NCBI GenBank assembly: GCA_026707325.1
Contig: JAPOXA010000037.1
Location: 124,001-188,000, forward strand
Direction of reading: 5' to 3'
Source of the DNA: Acidobacteriota bacterium
GTDB lineage: Bacteria; Acidobacteriota; Thermoanaerobaculia; Multivoradales; Multivoraceae
DNA: 64,000 nucleotides
Part shown: one piece after another, positions 41,929 through 50,241 of the stretch
Layout of the letters: each line of letters opens with the position of its first letter
How positions within the stretch are numbered: position 1 is the first letter of the stretch
The notes under the pieces: model-generated
What the model saw: only the letters and a program-made list of their open reading frames with translations
Database searches by the model: none
What the model was told of the DNA's origin: nothing
Program-made: the position numbers and the translations under genes

Positions 41929-42915
41929 GTGCTGAGACCTCGCCTCAACCCGGCCGTGCCTGGCCTCGTCCTGTGCGCGGTCGCCGTGGCGTCGCTGAGC
42001 TGTGCGGCACCGGAATCCTCGCCGGAATCCGGGGCGCCGGCCGTCGTGGTGGGCCCGGACGCCGTTGCCCGGGATCAGGTCGTCGCCGTCGGAAGAGACC
42101 TGGAACTCCGCGGCGAGGCGCGGTCGGACGCGGTCGTCCTCAACGGCGACGCCCGCATCGACGGCGTCGTTCAGGGCGACGTGATCGTGCTCGGCGGCGA
42201 TGTCGAACTGGGTCCTTCGGCGCGGCTGGGCGGCGACGTGTTCGTGCTCGGCGGCAATCTGAACGCGGAGTCGGGCGCCGCCGTCGAGGGCCGAACGGTG
42301 GCCTACCCGAGCGCGCCGTCCTCGCTGGTCGTGCTCGCTGAAGGGCCGCTGCTCGGCCGGGCGGCGCTGTCGCCCGCGGTAGCGCTGCTGAACCTCGCCC
42401 TCCTGCTGGCCTGGCTGCTGGTGACTCTGGTGCTCGTGGCCGGCTTCGACCCGGCGCTGACGGCGACGGCGCAGAGCGTGCTCGAGCGGCCGTTCCGCAA
42501 CTTCTTCGCCGGCCTGGTGGCGGTACTCGCCGTGGCCGTGACCTTCGCCGTGCTGACCGCGGTGGCGCCGGCACTGGTCGGCGCGCCCCTGCTCGCCGTC
42601 TGCGGAGTGGCGATCCTGGTCTGCAAGCTGTGGGGCACGGTGGCGGTGTTCCTGGCGGTGGGCGCGCGCCTGCTGCCGGGTCGCCTGGGCCTGGCGGGCC
42701 GGCCTCTGGCGGCCGCCCTGTGCGGGCTTCTGGCCCTGGGCCTGATCAAGATGGCGCCCTGGGTCGGCGGCTGGACCTGGACCATCGTCACCTGCGTCGG
42801 CATCGGCGCCGCGCTCGACAGCAGGCTCGGCCGCCGCGACCCGTGGTTCGTCGGCCTGCGCGAAAGGGAACCGACGGCGTTTGGGGGCCCTTCCCCTCCA
42901 AGTAATCTCGACTAA
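41929..42915 (+). CDS. bactofilin-like beta-helix protein with C-terminal membrane domain
   Basis: A 328-residue protein from GTG 41929, chosen because it starts directly at an export signal (PGLVLCAVAVASLSC, possible lipobox). Residues about 40-125 form a short-period beta-helix-like repeat (DAVVLNGDARIDGVVQGDVIVLGGDV, split here as DAVVLNGDARIDG and GDVIVLGGDVELG), like bactofilin/polymer-forming domains. Five or six membrane helices follow. This arrangement is common behind ECF sigma/anti-sigma pairs in Acidobacteriota-like genomes, suggesting that it is part of the sensed or regulated envelope function. Confidence 0.78.
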   Translation: MLRPRLNPAVPGLVLCAVAVASLSCAAPESSPESGAPAVVVGPDAVARDQVVAVGRDLELRGEARSDAVVLNGDARIDGVVQGDVIVLGGDVELGPSARLGGDVFVLGGNLNAESGAAVEGRTVAYPSAPSSLVVLAEGPLLGRAALSPAVALLNLALLLAWLLVTLVLVAGFDPALTATAQSVLERPFRNFFAGLVAVLAVAVTFAVLTAVAPALVGAPLLAVCGVAILVCKLWGTVAVFLAVGARLLPGRLGLAGRPLAAALCGLLALGLIKMAPWVGGWTWTIVTCVGIGAALDSRLGRRDPWFVGLREREPTAFGGPSPPSNLD

Positions 42916-42932
42916 GCTTGCCGAGAGCCGCT

Positions 42933-45900
42933 TCAGTCGTCGAGCTCGACCTCGGTGACCCGCCGCCGTTCCGTGAAGACGGACCGCGAACCGCCGGCCC
43001 AGCCGATCACGTAGGCGCCGACGGGGAGGTTCGTGATCGTCTCGCCCGCGGTGAACGTGGGCCCGCCGCCGAACCACATGCGGAGCGTTCCGAGATTCCA
43101 GCCGCCCGGCCCCGAGATCGTGATGCCATCCACTCCACTGGGGCCGATCAGGGCCAGCGAGGCCGTGGAGGCACCGGGGTCGAACTCCAGGCCCCGTTCC
43201 ATGGCCTCGCGGAGGCTCCGCCAACCCCCCAGGACCCACCTTCCGCCCGTGTTGCAGCCGACGCGAACCTGTTCGCCCAAAGGCGGCTCCACTCTCACCT
43301 CGGCCATGCCGTTTCGGACCTGGACAAGTTGCCCCACGCCACGATCCATCTCCGCCAGACAGAACCCGTCGCTGCCGTCCGCCAGTTCGATTCGCAGACG
43401 ATCCTGGGCCGGATCGTTCCCAAGATGAAGCTGCACCGTCTCCCGATCGCCCGGTCGGTCGAGTTCCACGTCCACGAGGTCGGATCGCAGGTGGCCTTCG
43501 CGAGCCCGGAGCTGGTAGCGCCCGGGCCGCAGGCCGAGCACCCGGAAGTTGCCCCCGCCATCCGTGACGACAGGCGGCTGGTCGGGAAACACTTCCACCG
43601 TAGCCCGGCCAACGGGCGAACCTTCCGGGTTCAGAACAATCCCCTCCACCGACACGCCCTCGTACGAGATGTCCCGGACGACCTCGTCGGCCGCTCCGGC
43701 CGGCACGCCCACCAAACGAGGCTCCTGGGCGCCGCCGGCCCCTGGCCTCCAGATAACGTCCCACTCGCCCGGGAGCACGGAATCCAGGCGGTACATCCCA
43801 TCGCCATCCAGGGTAACGCGAAGGCTCGGAATCCGGTTCCCAAGAACTCTATCGACCCGTTCGAGACCGTCCGTTCGCGATCGGAAGAGACCGCCCGGAA
43901 ACGCGGCACCACCGTCCCGACGTTGCCAAAGCAGAGTGCCGGCGACCGGCGCCCCGCCCATCGTGACGCGCCCGGTGACGCCCACGCTCCGGTCGTCGCA
44001 ACGGATGGCCTGGCCGTTCTTCGGCTCGGGAACTTCTCTCGTGCAGACAGGCTGCCTGTCGCCGTTCAGAACGACGATACCAATCGGCCCGTCCGGTACT
44101 TCGAGGAAGACCGCCTCGCGATCGACCAGCGCCGCGGTCATCTTCTCGGGCGGCGCCGCATCGCCCACCTCCATCTCCACCAGACCACTCATCGCGTCCG
44201 AACGCACCACGATCCGCTTCCCCCGGGACAGCTCGACCGTGCCGACGTCGACGGGCGTCGCGCCTTCGACCTGAAGCTCCAGTCGATGCGGCGCGTATCC
44301 CTCGGCCACGAACCGCACCGCCGTGGGCCCGGCCTCCAGGCCATGAAGCTCGAAGTAACCGTCCGGGCCGGACGTCGCCGTCAGAGTGCCGCCCAGAACC
44401 GGCGAAAGAAGCGGCCCCGCCTCGGACGGCAGGGTCGAACTCACGGTGACCCCGGCCAGCGCTTCGTAGGACTCACCCACTACATGGCCGAAAACCGCGG
44501 CCGACGGCGGCGCCAGCACGACGCCGAGGTCGATCGTCTCTCCACCGCCGCCCTCTACCTCCAGGCGCACGGAACCGGCGTTGCCGGCGACGAGGTCCAG
44601 GACCCATGCACCGCCACCGGGAAGGTCGACGGAAAAGGCGCCGTCCTGACGAATCGCTCCGCTCAGTCCGAGGTTCTTGCCGCCCCGGGCGCTGAATCGG
44701 CCGTTCGCGGCCGGTGTCAGACCGTCCGCCGCGACGTAGATTCCCGTCACGGTCAGGGCCGGCTCCAACTCGATGGGAAACGGTTCCGTCGGCGCGTGTC
44801 CAACGCCAGCCGGAAGCCGAGGGGCGGCGAACCCGTAGCCGGGCGCCAGAATCTGGAGTTCCCTCGAATAGCGCAACTCCAGGCCGGCAAGGCCGTCCGT
44901 GCCGCTACGCCACTCCGCGTCTGCGGTGCGGACGACCGCTCCGTTGACCGGCGAACGCAGCACGGAATCGATCACTCGGACCCATACGACCTCCACCTCC
45001 GTCAAGACGATGTCCCCGAGGTCCAGGGACTCCACCAGCTTCAACCGACTTGCGAACTCCCGTCCGTCCTCCGCCTCGGCGACGGCACGCAGCGTCGCGT
45101 CGCCGGGCGAGAAACCGGCCAATAGGAAACGACCGGCGGGCCCCGTTCGTCCCCTCTGCATCTGGGTCAGACCGAAGCCGTCCCGGATGAAGGAGTGACC
45201 ACGAAGTTCGGCGGCCACCGGCTCGCCCACGGCGTTGACGACGCGGCCGCTCAACACCAGGCCCGGCCCCAGTTCCACCCGCGCCGGTACGTCGTGCAAC
45301 GCAAGGTAGGCCACGGCTTCCCGCCCGTCGCTCGAGACGACCACTGGCGGCACCTGCTCAAGCGGGAGCCGAAACACGACGCGTCCCTCCTGGTCAGGCT
45401 GCTCGAATCCCAGGATCTCGGTCCGGCTGAGCCCGCCCCGGCCGGGACGGACCAGGTGAAAGCGGGCGTTCACGAGCGGGGACCCGTCCGTCGTGGCGAC
45501 CCGGTAGCTTGCGGTGTGGGCCTGAAGGAGCGGCAGAGAGATTTCATCCGTCCCGTCAGGGACGTCGGTCCACCGCGAGCACCGTCGCTCGGCGCAGGCC
45601 TGCAGACGCCAAGGGCCGGGACCATGAGGCAGACGAACGACATCGGCATCGACACTCCGGTTCGGCAGCAGGCCGCGGGGCACTTCGCGCCACATCGCGG
45701 ACGGGGCCGCGGTCAAGGTCGGAGGATCCGCTGGAGCCTCCTCGTCCTCCAGTGCCGAAAGCCGCACGACGACCTCGGCGGGGGCGCCGCCGGCTGTTCT
45801 CGCGGCGCTGGCACTGCCGGCGCCGCAATCGGGCGCCAGGTCGGAACCGAAAGGCCGCCTGACGGGCGGGCAGAGTTCGGTCCACACCCAGCACGCCTCG

Positions 45901-46118
45901 ACCTCCGCGTCGGTAAAGGTCGAGAGCTCCCGCCAGTCCTCATCGGGATCGCCGGTCGCGGATGCAGAGAGAGGCAGGACGCTTCCGTCGCTGCTCAGGC
46001 AAACGAACTCAAGAACTCCCGACGTCTGCCCTCCGACCTGGGCCGCGACGAACAGCAGGCTGGCCACGATGCCGGCCGGCCGACAGAACCGAGGGAGTGC
46101 CGTCGCCGCCAAGGACAT
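42933..46118 (-). CDS. large secreted protein with repeated carboxypeptidase-regulatory-like domains
   Basis: A 1061-residue protein with signal peptide (GIVASLLFVAAQVGGQ). It is built of at least four CarbopepD_reg/Ig-like beta-sandwich units. Examples are LVLSGRVVNAVGEPVAAELRG (trimmed LVLSGRVVNAVGEPV) near residue 290, AAVFGHVVGESYEALAGVTV near 545, VSVEGIVLNPEGSPVGRATV near 850, and a final one near 985. No catalytic motif or membrane anchor was seen. It is the last gene of a minus-strand set of three exported proteins (48013 to 42933). It might be an extracellular structural or binding protein; this is not established. Confidence 0.78.
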   Translation of the reverse strand: MSLAATALPRFCRPAGIVASLLFVAAQVGGQTSGVLEFVCLSSDGSVLPLSASATGDPDEDWRELSTFTDAEVEACWVWTELCPPVRRPFGSDLAPDCGAGSASAARTAGGAPAEVVVRLSALEDEEAPADPPTLTAAPSAMWREVPRGLLPNRSVDADVVRLPHGPGPWRLQACAERRCSRWTDVPDGTDEISLPLLQAHTASYRVATTDGSPLVNARFHLVRPGRGGLSRTEILGFEQPDQEGRVVFRLPLEQVPPVVVSSDGREAVAYLALHDVPARVELGPGLVLSGRVVNAVGEPVAAELRGHSFIRDGFGLTQMQRGRTGPAGRFLLAGFSPGDATLRAVAEAEDGREFASRLKLVESLDLGDIVLTEVEVVWVRVIDSVLRSPVNGAVVRTADAEWRSGTDGLAGLELRYSRELQILAPGYGFAAPRLPAGVGHAPTEPFPIELEPALTVTGIYVAADGLTPAANGRFSARGGKNLGLSGAIRQDGAFSVDLPGGGAWVLDLVAGNAGSVRLEVEGGGGETIDLGVVLAPPSAAVFGHVVGESYEALAGVTVSSTLPSEAGPLLSPVLGGTLTATSGPDGYFELHGLEAGPTAVRFVAEGYAPHRLELQVEGATPVDVGTVELSRGKRIVVRSDAMSGLVEMEVGDAAPPEKMTAALVDREAVFLEVPDGPIGIVVLNGDRQPVCTREVPEPKNGQAIRCDDRSVGVTGRVTMGGAPVAGTLLWQRRDGGAAFPGGLFRSRTDGLERVDRVLGNRIPSLRVTLDGDGMYRLDSVLPGEWDVIWRPGAGGAQEPRLVGVPAGAADEVVRDISYEGVSVEGIVLNPEGSPVGRATVEVFPDQPPVVTDGGGNFRVLGLRPGRYQLRAREGHLRSDLVDVELDRPGDRETVQLHLGNDPAQDRLRIELADGSDGFCLAEMDRGVGQLVQVRNGMAEVRVEPPLGEQVRVGCNTGGRWVLGGWRSLREAMERGLEFDPGASTASLALIGPSGVDGITISGPGGWNLGTLRMWFGGGPTFTAGETITNLPVGAYVIGWAGGSRSVFTERRRVTEVELDD

Positions 46119-46173
46119 CTACCTGACCAAGAAGAGCGCGCGCCGTGGAAGAGCGGGGAACCGTTCGGGGGCG

Positions 46174-47544
46174 CTACTTGCCGGCTCGCAGACGGGCTTC
46201 GTAGGCTACGCCGGGACGCCCCAGGCCCGGGGCCCCCAGGCGAGTGGCGCCACGGATGAGAATCACCGCCCGATCGGCGGAAAGGTCCACCCGCAAACGA
46301 GCGTCCGCTCGATCGGACGTGACCGCGCAAGGCGCTGTCGCCATCCGCCGCAAGTCGTCCACGCGGGCGTGGACGATGTCCCAACAAACGGTCGCCTTTG
46401 GCGTGGGCGTGGGCACAGCCGTCGCTTCGCTCCTGTCGGCCTGCTGACCGGTCAGGACCACCGTTTCGCCCTTCGAGGCGCTCGCCGCCAGATCCGAGAG
46501 GTCGAGATCGTCGAGGCTATCCAGAGCAACGGTAACCCGTCTGGCGCCGGCGCCCTCGGCGTTCTCCGGGATCGGCCGGGCGACCCGGCCGGCGTCGGCC
46601 CGCGCAGTCGTTCCCACGCCAACCGCCCCGTCGCGGGCGGCCTCCTTCATGCCAGACCGTGGTTCGCCGTCCGTCACATGGCGCACAAACAGGAACACGT
46701 CGCCTTCATCGTTCGCCACGATGTCGTCGATCAATCGGTGCCGGCGAAGCCAGCTTGTGCGCAACTCCTCGTCGCGCAGCAGCGCTCTCTGCTCGGCCCC
46801 GCAGTCGGCCCGCGTGGCGGACAAGGCTTCGCTATCCACGGTGCCCCGGAGCGATCCGTCCAGACCGTACAGGAAGGCCCCTGGCTCCGCACCGGGGATC
46901 ACGAGGACCAGATCGTCCGCCACGAACCGGCTGACGGCGAGTTCCACGGCATGGCAGGCCTCCAGGGCAACGCCGCCATCGCGGGTCGGGAGCAGACCGC
47001 GCGCCGTTCCTTCCAGCCCGATCAGCCAGGCAATGTGCGGCTCCCAGATGCCACCTGGTTCCGGCGAAGGACTGAGGCGCCGGGCGAGCCCCACTGCTGC
47101 GGTCAGACCGCCGCGATGATCCAGGTCGCCGACGATCTCCAGGTTGTCCTTGAGTGGGAGGGTTCGCCCGTCGTGCCGCCGATACACCCCGAAGAGGTCG
47201 CCGGCAAAGACCAACCCGCCGCCGGTCGCGGCTCCCAGCCGACTGTAGTTGCCGTATCTCGAGGCGCGCCCGTAAGTGCTGCCCGAGAGCGTGGCCTCCA
47301 GTTCGACGGGCCCTGCCCCGGGACGCCACGAGTAGACCCCGTCGCGTTCCAGGCCGAACAGGAGGCGCCCATCTCCTTGCCAGCGGACATCCGCCGCCGC
47401 CGAGAGCTCCTCCGGGAGACCCAGCTGACCGAGATCTTCCAGCACGGGCGGCGAGGCGTCGGCCCCCTGTGCCACGGCGGGCGCCGAGGCGAGAGCCATC
47501 GTCAGGAGCGAGAGACCGGTCAGCCTCGGCAGGCCCGACGTCAA
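46174..47544 (-). CDS. secreted protein of unknown function, possible beta-propeller
   Basis: A 456-residue protein with signal peptide (LSLLTMALASAPAVAQG). The first 280 residues contain repeated short strand pairs (DVRWQGDGRLLFGLERDGVY, GGLVFAGDLFGVYRR, LVLVIPGAEPGAFLYGLDGSL), suggesting a beta-propeller-like fold. A low-complexity linker with VPTPTPKATVC follows, then a C-terminal region with two cysteines. I do not recognise a family. It starts four bases after the stop of the small cysteine-rich gene, so the two are very likely co-transcribed. Confidence 0.72.
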   Translation of the reverse strand: MTSGLPRLTGLSLLTMALASAPAVAQGADASPPVLEDLGQLGLPEELSAAADVRWQGDGRLLFGLERDGVYSWRPGAGPVELEATLSGSTYGRASRYGNYSRLGAATGGGLVFAGDLFGVYRRHDGRTLPLKDNLEIVGDLDHRGGLTAAVGLARRLSPSPEPGGIWEPHIAWLIGLEGTARGLLPTRDGGVALEACHAVELAVSRFVADDLVLVIPGAEPGAFLYGLDGSLRGTVDSEALSATRADCGAEQRALLRDEELRTSWLRRHRLIDDIVANDEGDVFLFVRHVTDGEPRSGMKEAARDGAVGVGTTARADAGRVARPIPENAEGAGARRVTVALDSLDDLDLSDLAASASKGETVVLTGQQADRSEATAVPTPTPKATVCWDIVHARVDDLRRMATAPCAVTSDRADARLRVDLSADRAVILIRGATRLGAPGLGRPGVAYEARLRAGK

Positions 47545-47548
47545 CGCG

Positions 47549-48013
47549 TCAGTTCCCGAACGCGTCGAGTACGGAGACGGTCCTTTCTGGCGGGTGGGAC
47601 ACGCTCGGATTCGGCGGTCCGAACCGGGCTGCCCAGACGCGGCTCCTTGCAGCCTCCTCGTTCAAGCTCAGGCGCGGGAGACCCGTCCCAGACGCCAACC
47701 CGACCGGCTGATGGGTTCCCTGGTTGTCCAAGAGAGACGCTTCGGAAGTTGCGGCTTGTTGCTGGCGCAGCGGATCAAGGGGCCCTTCTCCGCCATTGCC
47801 ACCGGTGCTGTATTCGATGATGACGCACTCGATGCATCCCGAGCCGCTGCCATAACAGAAGTTGGAGTAATCGTCAGTCGTGGAGTTCCAGTAGATCGAG
47901 CAGATGATCACCTGAGCCTCCGCCACGGCGGGGGCAAGGGCAACCGCAGCGCCAGACAGCAGCGTAGCGGCGACGAGAGTCCGTAGGCATCGCTTCGAGT
48001 TCTTGGTTTCCAT
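47549..48013 (-). CDS. small secreted cysteine-containing protein
   Basis: A 154-residue protein starting at ATG 48013. A strong signal peptide (TLVAATLLSGAAVALAPAVAEAQ, cleavage near AEAQ) is followed by a cysteine-rich segment (CSIYWNSTTDDYSNFCYG, then SGCIECVII) with four cysteines in about 27 residues, and a disordered Gly/Pro/Gln-rich tail. This leader plus short cysteine core plus tail pattern would suit disulfide cross-linking in the periplasm or outside. It is the first gene of the three-gene secreted cluster. The 256 bases upstream (48014-48269) hold no gene and presumably the promoter. Confidence 0.75.
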   Translation of the reverse strand: METKNSKRCLRTLVAATLLSGAAVALAPAVAEAQVIICSIYWNSTTDDYSNFCYGSGSGCIECVIIEYSTGGNGGEGPLDPLRQQQAATSEASLLDNQGTHQPVGLASGTGLPRLSLNEEAARSRVWAARFGPPNPSVSHPPERTVSVLDAFGN

Positions 48014-48269
48014 TCTGAGAAGGGCTCGGGTCGTCGTTCAACGTGTTTCGAGGTCGCGCGTTTCTAGCACTTCAGCCCGGCCCCCGCAAGCAGGCTGTCG
48101 TGGCTCATCGCAAATGACAGTCGAGGGCTGCAAGGCGCGCACAGTGAGCGACACGATGGCCTTTGCCCTGCGCGGCGGCGTAGATTGTCGCAACGGAAAG
48201 GCAGCTGCCGGCAACAGAGGCGGTGCGGGCTTCGCGGGTTCCGCGCCGGAGGGCCACTTGTCGCGCACC

Positions 48270-50099
48270 CTACCGGCGCACGCGCTCGATGATGCGCGCG
48301 GAGTCCTTCATGAACTCCATCATCTTCTCCTCGATCGCGCCGCCGCGTTCGTCGAGCCGGCGGGCCTGAGCCAGGGCGCCGCGCGCCCCGTCCTCGTCGC
48401 CCGATGCCAGGAGCGCCATGCCCAGTCGGGTGAGCGCCGCGGTCGACGGTCCGAGCTCGGTCGACTGGGACAGGAAGTCGATCGCCTCGTCGAGTTCCTG
48501 GCGCTTGTAGTGGACCCAGCCCAGGGCCGCCAGCGGGAACTGGCGCAATTCCTCCGGGGCGTGCTCCAGGGACCGGCGCGCGAAGTCGAGCGCCTGGTCG
48601 AGTTCCTCGTCCATCTCCGCCAGGTTGTACGCCATCTCGTAGTAGGCGATGCTCTTCGAGAAGTTGGAGCCGGCCTCGTCGAGCAGCCGTCGTCCCGCGT
48701 CGTTCGCATCCCCGTACTTGCCCTCGCTGCGCAGCGCCTCGATCAGGGTCGCGTAGGCGGTCGCCCGCAGCATCTCGCCCGGATCCGATGCAAGCACCCG
48801 CTCGGTCAGCGGGCGGATCTCCTGGATGCGGTCGAGCCGGAGGCAGGCCAGGGCGCAGGACATCAGCAGAGCCGGGTTGTCCGGGTCGAGCGCGAGCGCC
48901 TCGCGGTAGCAATGGAGCGCTTCGGGCGCGTCGCCGGATCGGATCGCCTGCTCGCCGCGGCCGACCCAGTCCGCCGCGGCGGGGCTGGTCCGGGGCAGAT
49001 CGGCGCCGGAGCGCCCGGAGAGGTAGGCCACCAGGTCGCGGTAGCGCATGCGCCTGGGGTTCAACTGCTGGGCCGTGCGGAACGCGACGAGGGCCTTGCG
49101 GTTCCAGCCCCGATCCAGGTAGCAGAGGCCGAGAAGGTGATGGCACTCCTCGAAGGCGGGATCGGCCTGAATCGCCCGGCTCAGTGACTCGATCGCCCCC
49201 GGCAGCCGGCCCATCTCGTAGTGGCAGCGGCCGAGCAGGTAGAGCGCCTGCGGCACGACGTCGATCTCGACCGCGCGTTCGAGAAACGCGGCGGCGGACT
49301 TCAACTGTCCGCGGCCGGCGAGCGACGCTCCCAGGCAGAAGTGTGGCAGGAACGCGTCCGGGTGCTGGATCACGGCCCGCTCCAGCAGCTCCTGGCCGCG
49401 TTGCTCGTCGCCCTGCTGGAGTTGGATGACGCCGGTGTAGACGAGACCCTGGACGTGGTCCGGCTTGGCCTCCAGCAGACGGTCGAAGTGCTCCAGAGCG
49501 CGTTCCAGTTGGCCCTCCTGGAAGTGCGATTCGCCCAGGAACCGGGCCAGTTCGTGGTTGCGGCGGTCGAGGCCGGCCGCCTCCTCCAGCGCCTTCATCG
49601 CGCGGGCCAGGTCCAGCCCGTTCAGCGCGTGCTCCGCTTCCTCCAGGAGCTGCGTGAAGGCGGGGCGCCGGCCACCCTCGTAGAGTCCCAGAACGCTGTC
49701 CTTGACCGCCGCGAAACGCTCGCGTTTCTCCAGCACGAGGAACTGGTAGTCCATCTTGGACTCCCAGAGGTCGCTCCACTCGGCGGCGTTGATCACGTCC
49801 TGCCGTTCCAGGATGTCGCGCAGGGCCAGCATGCCGGCGTGATGGACGAGGATGCTTTCCTCCTGCCGCTCCATGGCGCTCAGGACCTTCTGCACCGTTT
49901 CGCCGGTGCGTTTGAGAACTTCCTCGAGGATCGAGATCCGTTCCAGCAGGTGCTCGTCGAGCGAGAATTCCTCGTCGCCGGCGTCGAGCGTCTCCTCGCC
50001 CGAGACGGCCGAACCGGAGAGCACCATCAGCTTCTGCCGGCAGCGCTGGCAGTACTCCGCGTCGTCCTCGTTCCGCGCGCCGCAGACCTGGCAGTACAT
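48270..50099 (-). CDS. zinc-ribbon and TPR-repeat protein
   Basis: A 609-residue cytoplasmic protein starting at ATG 50099, directly at a zinc ribbon (MYCQVCG with a second CQRC at about residues 18-21); a longer frame upstream enters repeat I. A helical region (about 45-115) precedes an array of around ten TPR units (about 150-600) such as ALEHFDRLLEAKPDHVQGLV and AIESLSRAIQADPAFEECHHLL. TPR arrays bind peptides or assemble complexes. The partner is not evident from the neighbours. It is divergent from proS. Confidence 0.83.
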   Translation of the reverse strand: MYCQVCGARNEDDAEYCQRCRQKLMVLSGSAVSGEETLDAGDEEFSLDEHLLERISILEEVLKRTGETVQKVLSAMERQEESILVHHAGMLALRDILERQDVINAAEWSDLWESKMDYQFLVLEKRERFAAVKDSVLGLYEGGRRPAFTQLLEEAEHALNGLDLARAMKALEEAAGLDRRNHELARFLGESHFQEGQLERALEHFDRLLEAKPDHVQGLVYTGVIQLQQGDEQRGQELLERAVIQHPDAFLPHFCLGASLAGRGQLKSAAAFLERAVEIDVVPQALYLLGRCHYEMGRLPGAIESLSRAIQADPAFEECHHLLGLCYLDRGWNRKALVAFRTAQQLNPRRMRYRDLVAYLSGRSGADLPRTSPAAADWVGRGEQAIRSGDAPEALHCYREALALDPDNPALLMSCALACLRLDRIQEIRPLTERVLASDPGEMLRATAYATLIEALRSEGKYGDANDAGRRLLDEAGSNFSKSIAYYEMAYNLAEMDEELDQALDFARRSLEHAPEELRQFPLAALGWVHYKRQELDEAIDFLSQSTELGPSTAALTRLGMALLASGDEDGARGALAQARRLDERGGAIEEKMMEFMKDSARIIERVRR

Positions 50100-50116
50100 C
50101 GCGGCGGTGAGCCTAC

Positions 50117-50209
50117 TGGGTGCGCGGCTCTGTTGCCGTGGGTCTTCTGACCCACGGTAGAAACGCGCCGCAGGCGGCGGACAGTACGCGCCGGCCGTCA
50201 GGCCGGCTC
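50117..50209 (+). repeat. interspersed palindromic repeat, copy I (expanded)
   Basis: GGTGCGCGG is followed by an inserted CTCTGTT, then GTGGGTC-TTCT-GACCCAC, CGCCGC-AGG-CGGCGG and GGCCG-TCA-GGCCGGC modules. The stem differs by compensating bases (GTGGGTC/GACCCAC instead of GCGGGTC/GACCCGC), which supports selection on or recent formation of a hairpin. It occupies the divergent region between the TPR gene and proS. Confidence 0.83.
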
Positions 50210-50241
50210 GTTCTTGTAATCTCCGCGCCCGGAGAGCGACG

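Noticed and set aside
41752..43764. 670-codon minus-strand open frame
   Set aside because: Overlaps the anti-sigma and bactofilin-like genes and the end of the large secreted protein in the wrong frame; no recognisable domain.
42918..45125. 735-codon plus-strand open frame
   Set aside because: Antisense to the 1061-residue secreted protein with its repeated beta-sandwich pattern.
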